This document shows positions 26,601 to 34,398 of a stretch of 64,000 nucleotides of DNA, in pieces (positions within the stretch are counted from its first letter, which is position 1; every line of letters begins with the position of its first letter). The DNA comes from Actinobacteria bacterium OK074 (GTDB lineage: Bacteria; Actinomycetota; Actinomycetes; Streptomycetales; Streptomycetaceae), in assembly GCA_001298575.1 (NCBI GenBank), contig LJCV01000246.1, positions 1 to 64,000 of the forward strand, written 5' to 3'. Position numbers and translations under genes: made by a program. Below the pieces are notes generated by a model that saw nothing but the letters and a program-made list of their open reading frames with translations, was not told where the DNA came from and searched no databases.

Positions 26601-27622
26601 TCCGCGACCAGTCCGCGACCCGGCTCGAACTGCGGCTCGGCGACACGATGGACTCCGTCGTGGACATCCGCAAGGCGAGCGCCGTACCGCAGATCCCGGG
26701 CCGGGGACTGACCGTCGAGACCAAGCTGCACTTCCTGTCCGCGCTGCCCCGCGGCGACGGCTCGGCGGATCCGGAGACGCTCAGCGAGGGCGTCGCCGAC
26801 CTGGTGGACCGGATCGCCGCCGCCTGGCACGGGCCGCGCGCCCCGCAGGTGCGGATGCTGCCGCACCAACTGCCCGCGGCCGAACTGCCCGAGCCGGAGC
26901 GCGGCGACGGCCTCAGCCTCAAGCTGGCGCTCGGCCAGGACGAGGAGACCCTCGGCACCGTCTGGCACGACTTCTCCCGCACCCCGCACCTGGTCGCCGT
27001 CGGCGACACGGAGAGCGGCAAGACCAACCTCCTGCGGCTGGTGGCGGACGCGGTCGTCGCCCGTTACTCCCCCGCCGAGGCCCGCATCCTGGTCGTCGAC
27101 TACCGGCGCGGCCTGGTCGACGCCGTCCCCGAGGAGTACCGCCTCGGCCACGCGGTCGCCCTGGAAGCGCTCAAGCAACTGGTCGGCGGCTCGGCGAAGG
27201 CCCTGCGTACCCGTGTGCCCGGCCAGGAGATCACCCCGGCCCGGATGCGGCTCGCGGACTGGTGGACGGGCCCGCGCCTGTTCGTCCTCGTCGACGACTA
27301 CGACATGGTCGGCGGCGGCACGGTCATGGACCACCCCTTCGCCCCGCTCTTCGAACACCTGGCGCTGGGCCACGAGTTGGGCCTGCACGTGATCGTGGCC
27401 CGCTCGGCCACCGGCGCGGGCCGCGGCCTCAACGACCAGCTCCTGCGCCGCCTCGACGAGGTCAACACCCCCGGCATCCTGATGTCCTGCTCGCCGTCCG
27501 AGGGTTACGTCTTCGGCAACGTCAAGCCCCGGGTCCTGCCCCCGGGCCGCGCCCTGCACATCGTCCGCCGCAAGCCGGTGCTGATCCAGACGGCGCTGGC
27601 GGCCGGGGCGGAGGAGGAGTAG
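23639..27622 (+). CDS. eccC: EccC, FtsK/SpoIIIE-type ATPase motor of the T7SS
   Basis: 1327 residues, so EccCa and EccCb are fused in one chain. Two Met-rich membrane helices lie at about 40-80. Three ATPase domains carry intact P-loops: GATGSGKSE near 483, GGSQSGKST near 834 and GDTESGKTN near 1122. The first domain has a full Walker B (VVVDEFSE). The second has LVIDGWSA and the third LVDDYDM, without the canonical Glu, as is common for the regulatory C-terminal domains that bind Esx signals. The start is probably TTG 23639 or GTG 23645, with AGGAG about 9 nt before the TTG. It transcribes away from eccD and converges on mycP. Confidence 0.94.
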   Translation: MSVVLFRRPARRRGPDMPAGELVLQEPPTLMETVPDTSAVWTYLPMAMMSVSMMMMFLRSGGQSSGVFMYIALGMMVMAAAAMMVGQVMRKAGDRKQRLRGERRDYLRYLAQSRRTVQRAVVEQQLALAWRHPEPRVLRAMVRTTRLWERRVKDDDFGEVRIAVGDQQLAMRLTPVSSKPVEDLEPLCAHALRRFIRAYSTVPGQPIALYLRSWSRVLVRGDLGATRGMLRAALCQLALFHPPEELWIAVCAGDEVRGEWEWVKWLPHNQHPQETDGAGPLRMVASAFTDLEDQLGSEFSERPAFDPDAVPGRDEPLVVVVVDGAGIPAGHRFDGPGFRNAVVLDLSDTLTWRPGRTTLRLDIAPDAVALVRTDRSRKEQATVLGRPDRVGPVAAEALARLIAPYRMSLTSDVAEPLATDMELTTLLGISDLHRLDPDTLWRRHNGSARLRVPVAVGADGRPVELDIKESAQGGMGPHGMLIGATGSGKSELLRTLVLGLALTNSSETLNFVLVDFKGGATFLGLDELPHTSAVITNLADEAALVERMQDALHGELIRRQELLRSAGNYTSALEYEKARSGGAELAPLPSLFVVVDEFSELLASHREFMELFVMIGRLGRSLGVHLLLASQRLDEGRMHQLESHLSYRIGLRTFSAMESRGVLGVPDAYELPSQPGSGYLKSGIEALTRFRAAYVSGPYRRRGGAVAQARVATQVVPWSTGYIVPRAPAPAAIVPEPEEEENASSLLSVALDRLRDSGPPAHRVWLPPLDTPSPLDVLLGGLGEDPDRGLTASRWTGAGKLRVPVGLVDKPFDQRRDPLVVDLAGAGGHVAVAGGSQSGKSTVLRSLIMALALTHTPREVQFYCLDFGGGTLSQLTGLPHVGGVAARLDTERISRTVAEVTAVLTQREQFFLDHGIDSMATYRRRRAAGEFPDEPHGDVFLVIDGWSAVRQNFDQFIPTFNQIATGGLNYGIHLVVATARWLELTAPVRDQSATRLELRLGDTMDSVVDIRKASAVPQIPGRGLTVETKLHFLSALPRGDGSADPETLSEGVADLVDRIAAAWHGPRAPQVRMLPHQLPAAELPEPERGDGLSLKLALGQDEETLGTVWHDFSRTPHLVAVGDTESGKTNLLRLVADAVVARYSPAEARILVVDYRRGLVDAVPEEYRLGHAVALEALKQLVGGSAKALRTRVPGQEITPARMRLADWWTGPRLFVLVDDYDMVGGGTVMDHPFAPLFEHLALGHELGLHVIVARSATGAGRGLNDQLLRRLDEVNTPGILMSCSPSEGYVFGNVKPRVLPPGRALHIVRRKPVLIQTALAAGAEEE

Positions 27623-27640
27623 GCGACCGGCTGTCGTGCT

Positions 27641-27678
27641 ACGGCTCCCGGGGCGGACCGAACCGCCCCGGGAGCCGT
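27641..27678. terminator. Bidirectional terminator between eccC and mycP
   Basis: Perfect 15-bp stem: CGGCTCCCGGGGCGG (27642-27656) and CCGCCCCGGGAGCCG (27663-27677) around a 6-nt loop, extendable by an A-T pair. It lies 19 bp after the eccC stop and about 100 bp beyond the convergent mycP stop. Confidence 0.82.
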
Positions 27679-27721
27679 GGTGTTTCGGGAGCCGTGGTGT
27701 TTCGGGGGCCCGTGGTGTTTC
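27670..27721. repeat. 17-bp tandem repeat overlapping the terminator
   Basis: Two exact 17-bp units (gggagccgtggtgtttc, 27670-27686 and 27687-27703) and a third 18-bp variant (27704-27721). The first unit is also the right arm of the terminator stem, so the repeat grew from the hairpin. Confidence 0.85.
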
Positions 27722-27774
27722 GGGACTCGTCAACTGCCGTACGCGGCAAGCTTGTTCGCAGCCGTCCGGGCAGC

Positions 27775-29013
27775 TCAGCCCTCCGTGGCTCCCGCCGTGA
27801 CCGCCGTATCCGGCGTACTGCCCGCCCGCGACGGACGCCAGCCCAGGCGGCGTCCCCGGGGCAGCACGAGCCCCGCCCAGACCACCGCGACGATCACCGC
27901 GAGGCCCGCCGACGCGGGCCACAGGGCGCGCCGCAGCGGTGCGGCCGCCCGGTCGGTCGGCAACCGTACGGGGGCGCCGGGGGCGGCGTCGCCCCGGGCC
28001 GGTGCGGAGGCGGCCGTGGTCAGGACCGAGGTGACCGCCGCGTACGGGTCCAGGCGGGGTACGTCGGCCGGGTACGCGGAGGTGCGCAGCAGGCTCGCGG
28101 TCTGCGCGGCCGTCAGCTCCGGGTGGACGGAGCGCACCAGCGCCGCCGCCCCCGCCACGAAACCGGCGGCCAACGACGCGCCGGAGCCGATGTAGTGGCC
28201 GTCCTTGGCCGGGCCGATGCCGACAACACCGTCGCCGGGCGCGGCGATTGAGGCGCTGTCGGTGGTGTACGCGCCGGTCGGCCGCTCGCCGTCGACGTCC
28301 ACGTCCAGGACGGAGAGCACGCCGTCGTCGGCGGCCGGGTAGTAGTCGCGGGCGGGCGGACTGTCCGTCGTCGACGTGGCCGACGGGTCCGGTACGGCGG
28401 CGGCCACCACCAGGACGTCCTTCTTCGCGGCCAGCGCCACCGCGGACCGCAGCGCGGCGGAGTCGCTGCCGAGCGCCGCCGAGACCGTCACCACCTCGGC
28501 GCCGCCGTCGACGGCGGCGCGGATGCCGGCCGCGACCCGGTCGGCGGTGACCGCCCCGCGCGCGTCGCTGCCGCGCACCGCGAGGATGCGCGCCTGCTGC
28601 GCCACGCCCGCGAACCGCACGCCGTCCTGTACGGCGGCGGCGACCAGCCCGGCCACGAAGGTGCCGTGTCCCACGCAGTCGGTCCCGGCGCCGCCGACCG
28701 CCGTCACCCGGCCCTTCAGCGCGGGGGCGGAGGACGAGACCCCGGTGTCGACCACGCCGACGGTGACCCCGGTGCCGGACGCGAACTGCCAGGTCCGGCC
28801 CAGCTGGAGGGAGACCTGCTCCCACGGCACGTCGGTGGCCTGCCGGTCCGAACCCGCCGTGCACGGGTCGTCGGCGGCCACCTGCGTGGGCAGCACCGGC
28901 AGTTGGACCGTGCTCCCGGCCGCCGTCGCCGACCCGGCGCCGGCCGCGCCCAGGGCGGCCGTCAGCAGCAGCGTCAGACCGGCGGCGACGGCCCTGTGGT
29001 GCGTCGTCGTCAT
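27775..29013 (-). CDS. mycP: Mycosin (MycP), T7SS-associated subtilisin-like protease
   Basis: 412 residues from ATG 29013. Signal peptide at about 1-32 (TLLLTAALGAAGAGSATAA), subtilase domain at about 55-340, and a C-terminal membrane helix at about 375-395, the normal mycosin layout. Triad: Asp89 (VVDTG), His116 (GHGTF), Ser280 (GSGASLAAG). The Ser motif is GAS rather than GTS, and the usual AAGN oxyanion Asn region reads VVAAAVPDP, so activity may be reduced or altered. The gene overlaps the upstream EccA-like gene by ATGA. Mycosins stabilise the ESX membrane complex even when inactive, so it may still be essential for secretion. Confidence 0.9.
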   Translation of the reverse strand: MTTTHHRAVAAGLTLLLTAALGAAGAGSATAAGSTVQLPVLPTQVAADDPCTAGSDRQATDVPWEQVSLQLGRTWQFASGTGVTVGVVDTGVSSSAPALKGRVTAVGGAGTDCVGHGTFVAGLVAAAVQDGVRFAGVAQQARILAVRGSDARGAVTADRVAAGIRAAVDGGAEVVTVSAALGSDSAALRSAVALAAKKDVLVVAAAVPDPSATSTTDSPPARDYYPAADDGVLSVLDVDVDGERPTGAYTTDSASIAAPGDGVVGIGPAKDGHYIGSGASLAAGFVAGAAALVRSVHPELTAAQTASLLRTSAYPADVPRLDPYAAVTSVLTTAASAPARGDAAPGAPVRLPTDRAAAPLRRALWPASAGLAVIVAVVWAGLVLPRGRRLGWRPSRAGSTPDTAVTAGATEG

Positions 29014-32000
29014 GCCCGGGCCGCCCCGCTGGAGGTGCGGGAGGTGGCCGCCGGGTCGACGAGGTCCTCCGGGAGCAGCAGCCGCAGGTCGTCGAGGCTG
29101 GGCGCGGCCAGGCGGCTGAGGCGGCCCGCCTGGCGGGTCATCATCCGCTCCAGGATCTGGCGGGCGGTGCGCGCGTTGCCGAAGGAGCGGTCGCGGGGCA
29201 GCGTGTCGAAGTGCTGCCGCAGTACCGGTCCGAGCCCGGCCGCGCACTCGTACCCGAGCTGCACCGCGTGCTCGCGGACGATGGTGACCAGTTCGTCGGA
29301 GGAGTAGTCGGCGAACTCCACCCGGCGCGAGAACCGGGAGGACAGGCCCGGGTTGGAGGCGAGGAAGGTCTCCATCTCCTGGGTGTAGCCGGCCACGATG
29401 ACGACCACCTGGTCGCGGTGGTCCTCCATCAGCTTCAGCAGGGTGTCCACGGCCTCCCGGCCGAAGTCCGCGCCGGACGCCTCGCGCGGGGTGAGGGTGT
29501 ACGCCTCGTCGACGAACAGCACGCCGCCCAGGGCCCGTTCGAAGACCTCCCGGGTCAACTGCGCGGTGTGGCCCACGTATCTGCCGACCAGGTCGGCGCG
29601 GGACACCTCGACCAGTTGGCCGCGCGGCAACACGCCCAGGGAGGCGAGGAGTTCGCCGTAGAGGCGGGCCACGGTGGTCTTGCCGGTGCCGGGCGGGCCG
29701 GTGAAGACGAGGTGGTGGCTGAGGCGGGGCACCGGGAGTCCGGCGGCCTCGCGCTGCCGGGCCGTCGAGACCAGGTTGACGAGGTCGGTGACGTCCCGCT
29801 TGACCGCGGAGAGTCCGACGAGCGCGTCCAGCCTGCTCAGCGCGTCGTCACCGGTGTCGGCGCCGTTCGGGCCCTCGACGGCCTGCCGGGCCGCCTCCTC
29901 GCTGATGTCCTGCGGCAGCAGCAGGGTGAGGTCCTGCTCGGTGACGTCGGTCAGCGCGGACAGCCGTACGGCCTGCCGGTCCACCATCTCCTCGAACACC
30001 TGCCGCGCGGCACGGCCGTTGCCGAACCCGGCGTCCTTCGGTATGCGTTCGAAGTGCACCGCGAGCGCGCGGCGGGTCTCCTCGTCGAGCACGTACTGGT
30101 GGCGTACGCACATGCTCTCCATGATCTCGACCAGTTCCGGCACCGAGTAGTTCTCGAACTCGACGGTGCGTGAGAAACGGGACGCCAGACCGGGGTTGGA
30201 GCCGAGGAAGCTGCGCATCTCGTCGGAGTAGCCCGCGACGACGACCACCACGTCCTCGCGGTGGTCCTCCATCAGCTTCAGCAGGGTGTCGACGGCTTCC
30301 CGGCCGAAGTCGGCCCCGGAACCGCGGGAGTCGGAGGTGAGGGTGTACGCCTCGTCGACGAACAGCACACCGCCCAGGGCCCGTTCGAACGCCTCAGTGG
30401 TCTTGATCGCCGTACCGCCGATGACCTGGGCGACGAGGTCGGCGCGGGAGACCTCGACCAGGTGCCCGGAGCGCAGCGCCCCCAGCTCGGCGAGGATGGT
30501 GCCGTAGAGGCGGGCCACGGTGGTCTTGCCGGTGCCGGGCGGGCCGGCGAAGACCAGGTGGCGGCTCATCGGCGGTGCGGACATGCCGAGTTGGGCGCGG
30601 CGCGCGGCCAGCTGGGTGAGGTTGACCAGGGTGCGGACCTGTTCCTTGACGTTCTCCAGGCCGATCAGGCTCTCCAGCGCGGCCATCGGTCCGTCCGGCC
30701 GTGCGGGGCCCTCCGAGGCGGGCACGGTGCCCGCCGGGTCGGTGCCCTCGGCCTCGCCGAAGCCCCAGGCGTCGCGGGACTCGTTGCCGGTGCTGGTGAG
30801 GTTCTCCACCGCGAGCCGGCCGCCCGCCCTGGCCTGCACCAGGCCGCCGCCCTTGTTGTCGCGAACCGTGCAGCCCACCACCGAGACCGGTGCCTCCGAC
30901 TCGACGCGGATGCCGTCGCGGTCGTTGCCCGCCGCCTCGCAGCCGTTCAGGGAGGCCCGGCCGCCCTCGCGGACCAGGAAGCCGTGCTCGGCGGACGCGG
31001 CGGCCCGTACCCGGTTGGCCGTCAACTCGCCGCCGGTGTCCACGAGTACACCGCAGCCGCCGGCCGAGACCAGTTCGCCGTCGCGGAGCGCCGCCGTGCC
31101 CTCGCCGCCGATCTCCAGACCGGCGCCGCCGGGGTTGTTGACCCGGAATCCCGCCAAGTAGACGTTGCCGCCCGCCCCGACGTCCGCGCCCGCGCCGCCC
31201 GGCGTCTCCACCGCGCAGTCCTCGACCCGGCCGCGACCGCCGTCGCGCACCGACACCCCGCAGCCGCCGGCTCCGGTGATCCGGGCGCGCCGCACCAACG
31301 GGTTGGCACCGCCCCGGATCACCACTCCGGTGCCCTTGACGTCGACGATCTCCACGCGCTCCAGCTCGGCCGCCGAGTCCTCCTCCAGGAGTACGCCGTC
31401 GGCCTCGCCGTCCCGGACGGTCAGCGAGGTCAGCGTGGGCGAGGAGGCCCCGGCCACCCGCAGCGCCGGTACCTGGGCGCCGGTCAGCCAGCAGTCCTCG
31501 TAGGTGCCGCGCGAACGGTCCGTCACCAGCAGGCCGTTGCCCGTGGTGCGGGCGGTGCGGCAGCGGCGCAGCACCGGATCGGCGCCGTGCGAGACGATGA
31601 TGCCGGGCCCGCTGGAGCCGGTGACCCGTACCTCCTCCAGCTCGCAGCGGGCGGAGCTGGTCACGTGCACGCCGATCGACGTGTCGCGGACCACGGTCCG
31701 CAGCACCCGTACCGCGCTGCGCTCCTCAAGCGCCAGTGACGGCTTGTCCGTCGAGGCCAGGTCGCAGTCCTCGATCGAGCCCTGGGCGTCGCCGTTGGCG
31801 AGCACGCCGTTGCCGCGCGCGTCCCGCACCGTGCAGCCGCGCAGGGTGGCCCGGCCGCGTTCGCCGATCACCACACCGCTGGTGCCGAAGTGTTCGAGGG
31901 TGCAGGACTCCAGCGAACTCTCCGTCGGCGAGGTGACCACGACACCCGCGCCCGTGCGGTTGGAGATCCGGCACTCACGCATCGCCAGGGAACCGGAGTT

Positions 32001-32354
32001 GCGCGCCAGCACGGTCGTCCACGCGGCGCCGGACAGGTCGCAGCCCTGCATCGCGGCCTGCCCGTGCGAGGCGTCCACGGCGGGCAGTTCCTCGTCGTGG
32101 CCCTGCACCACCAGGTCGGTCAGCATCACCGCGTCCGCGCGCAGTGCGATCACGGTGCCCTTGCGCGGGGCCAACCGGACGGTGCCGCGCGCCTGTTCGG
32201 CGACGATGGTCACCCGGGTGGTGACGACGAGGTTCTCCTCGTACGTCCCCGGGCGCACGGTCAGCACCGCGCCTCCACGCGCCCTGGCCAGGGCCTCTCC
32301 GATCGTCCGGGCGTCCCCGGTGCCCTCCGGACAGACCGTCAGTACCTGGCGCAC
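29010..32354 (-). CDS. EccA-like protein: parallel beta-helix fused to two CbxX-type AAA+ domains
   Basis: 1114 residues, GTG start at 32354 behind GAGGAGGTC. Residues about 1-510 form a right-handed beta-helix of the NosD/CASH type, seen as repeated units such as LRGCTVRDARGNGVL. A short linker follows. Two AAA+ domains of the CbxX/CfqX (EccA) family follow, each with GPPGTGKTT (about 602 and 886) and FVDEAYTL. EccA proteins are cytosolic ATPases of ESX systems, usually with a TPR-type N-terminal domain and one ATPase domain. Here the helper domain is a beta-helix and the ATPase is duplicated. It is translationally coupled to mycP, which supports a role in this secretion system, perhaps unfolding or presenting substrates. 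Confidence 0.88.
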   Translation of the reverse strand: MRQVLTVCPEGTGDARTIGEALARARGGAVLTVRPGTYEENLVVTTRVTIVAEQARGTVRLAPRKGTVIALRADAVMLTDLVVQGHDEELPAVDASHGQAAMQGCDLSGAAWTTVLARNSGSLAMRECRISNRTGAGVVVTSPTESSLESCTLEHFGTSGVVIGERGRATLRGCTVRDARGNGVLANGDAQGSIEDCDLASTDKPSLALEERSAVRVLRTVVRDTSIGVHVTSSARCELEEVRVTGSSGPGIIVSHGADPVLRRCRTARTTGNGLLVTDRSRGTYEDCWLTGAQVPALRVAGASSPTLTSLTVRDGEADGVLLEEDSAAELERVEIVDVKGTGVVIRGGANPLVRRARITGAGGCGVSVRDGGRGRVEDCAVETPGGAGADVGAGGNVYLAGFRVNNPGGAGLEIGGEGTAALRDGELVSAGGCGVLVDTGGELTANRVRAAASAEHGFLVREGGRASLNGCEAAGNDRDGIRVESEAPVSVVGCTVRDNKGGGLVQARAGGRLAVENLTSTGNESRDAWGFGEAEGTDPAGTVPASEGPARPDGPMAALESLIGLENVKEQVRTLVNLTQLAARRAQLGMSAPPMSRHLVFAGPPGTGKTTVARLYGTILAELGALRSGHLVEVSRADLVAQVIGGTAIKTTEAFERALGGVLFVDEAYTLTSDSRGSGADFGREAVDTLLKLMEDHREDVVVVVAGYSDEMRSFLGSNPGLASRFSRTVEFENYSVPELVEIMESMCVRHQYVLDEETRRALAVHFERIPKDAGFGNGRAARQVFEEMVDRQAVRLSALTDVTEQDLTLLLPQDISEEAARQAVEGPNGADTGDDALSRLDALVGLSAVKRDVTDLVNLVSTARQREAAGLPVPRLSHHLVFTGPPGTGKTTVARLYGELLASLGVLPRGQLVEVSRADLVGRYVGHTAQLTREVFERALGGVLFVDEAYTLTPREASGADFGREAVDTLLKLMEDHRDQVVVIVAGYTQEMETFLASNPGLSSRFSRRVEFADYSSDELVTIVREHAVQLGYECAAGLGPVLRQHFDTLPRDRSFGNARTARQILERMMTRQAGRLSRLAAPSLDDLRLLLPEDLVDPAATSRTSSGAARA

Positions 32355-32652
32355 TCAGCCGACCTCCTCGTGTGGCACCCGTCGATCGCGGCCGCCTCCA
32401 TCATGCCGTCCCCGCACGCGCGTTCCCACTCCGGTCCGGTCCGCGGAACGGCCGGGCAGGGGGCGCGCGGTGCGACGACGGCGGCCGTACCGCGAATTAT
32501 GGGCTGTTGCGCAACACCCGTACCAGCGCGGGGGCTTGTGCGTGGCGATTGTTAACTCGGGGGAAAGGAACCGCCGTTGACTCGTGTGCGTGAATAGGAT
32601 TGTTCACACGGGTGTACGGGGAACTGCCGACGTACGACGGACTGCTGGACGA
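32355..32652. promoter_or_regulatory. Divergent intergenic region with a perfect palindrome
   Basis: About 300 bp between the EccA-like gene and the lectin gene, with no supported gene. It contains the perfect 12-bp palindrome TGTTGCGCAACA (32505-32516) and, closer to the lectin gene, an AT-richer stretch with TTGACT (32577-32582) and TAGGAT (32595-32600). The 12-bp spacing of these hexamers is too short for a normal promoter, so I do not call one. Confidence 0.4.
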
Positions 32653-32670
32653 ATGAGGCGGACAGGGCGG

Positions 32671-33831
32671 ATGACAGACCCAACCGGAGCGGCCGCACGG
32701 AAGACGACGGCGGAGAACTCGGGGGCAGGTGGCGCGGCCGGGGAGACCGCGGCGGCGAGCCCGGCGCCGGACCCCTCGGTGGCCACCCCGGCGACCGAGG
32801 CGCCCAAGTCCCCGCCAGCGGCCCCCAGTTCTCTCGGCTCTCCCGGTTCTCCCGCTTCCCCCGGCGTCCTCTCGGCGGAGTCCGTCACGGCCGAGAGCGT
32901 CGCCGAAGCGCTCGCCGGCGGCCCGACGGCGGCGGCCCCCGCGCAGCCGGAAGCGCGACCGGAAACCCGCCCGGAAGGCACCGCCGAGGCCGAGTCCCGC
33001 GCCGAGACCCCCGCCGAGACCCCCGCAGCGGCGCTGGCCGCGGGCGCCCCCGAGGGGGACGGCCCCGGCAGCGGTGCCGGTGCGAGCGCGCACATCGGCC
33101 GCCCCGGCCGCCCCCTGCTCGCCGGTGCGGCCGTGCTCGGCGCGCTGCTGATCGCCGTACCGGGGCTGCTGATGACCCGCGACCGGGCGCCGGAGACCCA
33201 CGACCGTGTCGTCGCCGACCAGGCGGGCACCGTGCTCGGCGGCGGTACGACGCCGGACGCCGGGGCCACGTACGTCTCGTCCAGCCCCACCGCGCCCGCC
33301 CGGTCCAGCACCCCGAAGGTCACCAGGCCGAAGGCCACCAAGCACGCCGCCGCCCCGGCCACGACCCCCGCCAAGAGCCCGGCGAGCAAACCGACGAAGG
33401 CCACGTCGAAGAAGCCGTCCGCGGCGGCGAAACCGAAGAAGACCTCCACTGCGGCCAAGACCGGGAGCAAGTCGAGTTCGACGACCAAGTCCACGCTCCC
33501 GTCGGACATCCTCGTCACGGCCACCCGGGTGCTCAACTCCGGCCAGTCCCTCAACGCGAAGAAGGCCCGGCTGCGCATGCAGACCGACGGCAACCTCGTC
33601 GTGTACGACGAGAACAACAAGCCGCGCTGGTCCTCCAACACCTTCGGCTCGAACTATCAGGTGATCTTCCAGGCGGACGGCAACCTGGTCATCTACACCT
33701 CCGACCACCAGCCCGTCTGGGCCAGCCAGACCCCCGGCCACGACGGCGCCGTGCTCAGGATCCAGGGCGACGGCAACGTGGTGATCTACTCCGGGTCGAC
33801 CCCGATCTGGGCCACCAACACCGCCCACTGA
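32671..33831 (+). CDS. Membrane-anchored bulb-type (mannose-binding) lectin domain protein
   Basis: About 386 residues from ATG 32671 (an in-frame ATG at 32653 is equally possible; neither has a strong ribosome site). The first ~145 residues are Ala/Pro/Glu-rich and low complexity. One membrane helix (LLAGAAVLGALLIAVPGLL) follows, then a Lys/Ala/Pro/Ser-rich stalk, then a C-terminal B-lectin domain (last ~115 residues). That domain has three repeats of the QxDGNLVxY sugar-binding motif (MQTDGNLVVY, FQADGNLVIY, IQGDGNVVIY). It is probably exposed outside the cell on a stalk and binds mannose-type glycans. It is divergent from the T7SS genes. Confidence 0.85.
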   Translation: MTDPTGAAARKTTAENSGAGGAAGETAAASPAPDPSVATPATEAPKSPPAAPSSLGSPGSPASPGVLSAESVTAESVAEALAGGPTAAAPAQPEARPETRPEGTAEAESRAETPAETPAAALAAGAPEGDGPGSGAGASAHIGRPGRPLLAGAAVLGALLIAVPGLLMTRDRAPETHDRVVADQAGTVLGGGTTPDAGATYVSSSPTAPARSSTPKVTRPKATKHAAAPATTPAKSPASKPTKATSKKPSAAAKPKKTSTAAKTGSKSSSTTKSTLPSDILVTATRVLNSGQSLNAKKARLRMQTDGNLVVYDENNKPRWSSNTFGSNYQVIFQADGNLVIYTSDHQPVWASQTPGHDGAVLRIQGDGNVVIYSGSTPIWATNTAH

Positions 33832-33931
33832 CCGATCGCGCCCGGCCCACGTCCTCGGCCGCCGCGCGCAACCTCGGTGCAACCTCCCGGACGGTTGGCT
33901 GGACGCCCACCGCCCGGACAGGAGCCGCCAG

Positions 33932-34303
33932 ATGACCGAGGACGCGATGGACGCCGTAGCGCGCGTGGAGCTGACCCCCGCCGCCGCCGACCTGCTACGA
34001 CAACTGCGCGCGGACCACGGCCCGCTGATGTTCCACCAGTCCGGCGGCTGCTGCGACGGCAGCGCCCCGATGTGCTACCCGGAGGGCGAGTTCCGCACCG
34101 GCGCCAGTGACGTGCTCCTCGCCGAACTGGACGTCGACGGCGTCGAGGAGCCGGTCGGGTTCTGGATGTCGCGCAGCCAGTACGCCGCCTGGAGTCACAC
34201 GCGGCTGATCGTGGACGTCGTGCCGGGGCGCGGCAGCGGCTTCTCCCTCGAAGCACCCGAAGGAGTGCGTTTTCTCATCCGTTCCCGCGTCATCGACGCG
34301 TAG
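33932..34303 (+). CDS. DUF779 domain protein
   Basis: 123 residues, ATG with AGGAG 7 nt upstream. The motif HQSGGCCDGSAPMCYPEGEF (about 30-49) with its Cys pair is the hallmark of DUF779, a small family of unknown role often found beside aldehyde or alcohol dehydrogenases. No dehydrogenase is adjacent here; the nearest is at 43303. No signal peptide, so cytoplasmic. The conserved Cys and His residues suggest metal or redox function, but this is inference. Confidence 0.85.
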   Translation: MTEDAMDAVARVELTPAAADLLRQLRADHGPLMFHQSGGCCDGSAPMCYPEGEFRTGASDVLLAELDVDGVEEPVGFWMSRSQYAAWSHTRLIVDVVPGRGSGFSLEAPEGVRFLIRSRVIDA

Positions 34304-34336
34304 GCCGCCCGCGCGCCACCCCCATCTGGTGGACTG

Positions 34337-34350
34337 CCTTGGATCCAAGG
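34337..34350. promoter_or_regulatory. Perfect 14-bp palindrome upstream of the glycosidase gene
   Basis: CCTTGGATCCAAGG is perfectly symmetrical. Flanking ACTG (34333-34336) and CAGT (34352-34355) extend the symmetry with one unpaired base. It lies 49 bp upstream of the next gene and may be an operator. Confidence 0.5.
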
Positions 34351-34398
34351 ACAGTTGACGGACCATCAGAGAAGCCCATCAGAAAATCAGGGGGCACT

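Noticed and set aside
24281..28864. A long minus-strand frame opposite eccC
   Set aside because: eccC has three intact ATPase motifs on the plus strand; the antisense frame is low-complexity Gly/Arg/Val sequence.
32577..32600. Promoter TTGACT/TAGGAT before the lectin gene
   Set aside because: The spacing is only 12 bp, too short for a housekeeping promoter.
34339..34398. Longer N-terminus of the phosphodiester glycosidase
   Set aside because: The 20 extra codons have no ribosome site and overlap the palindrome; GTG 34399 has AGGGGG at the right distance and starts a proper signal peptide.
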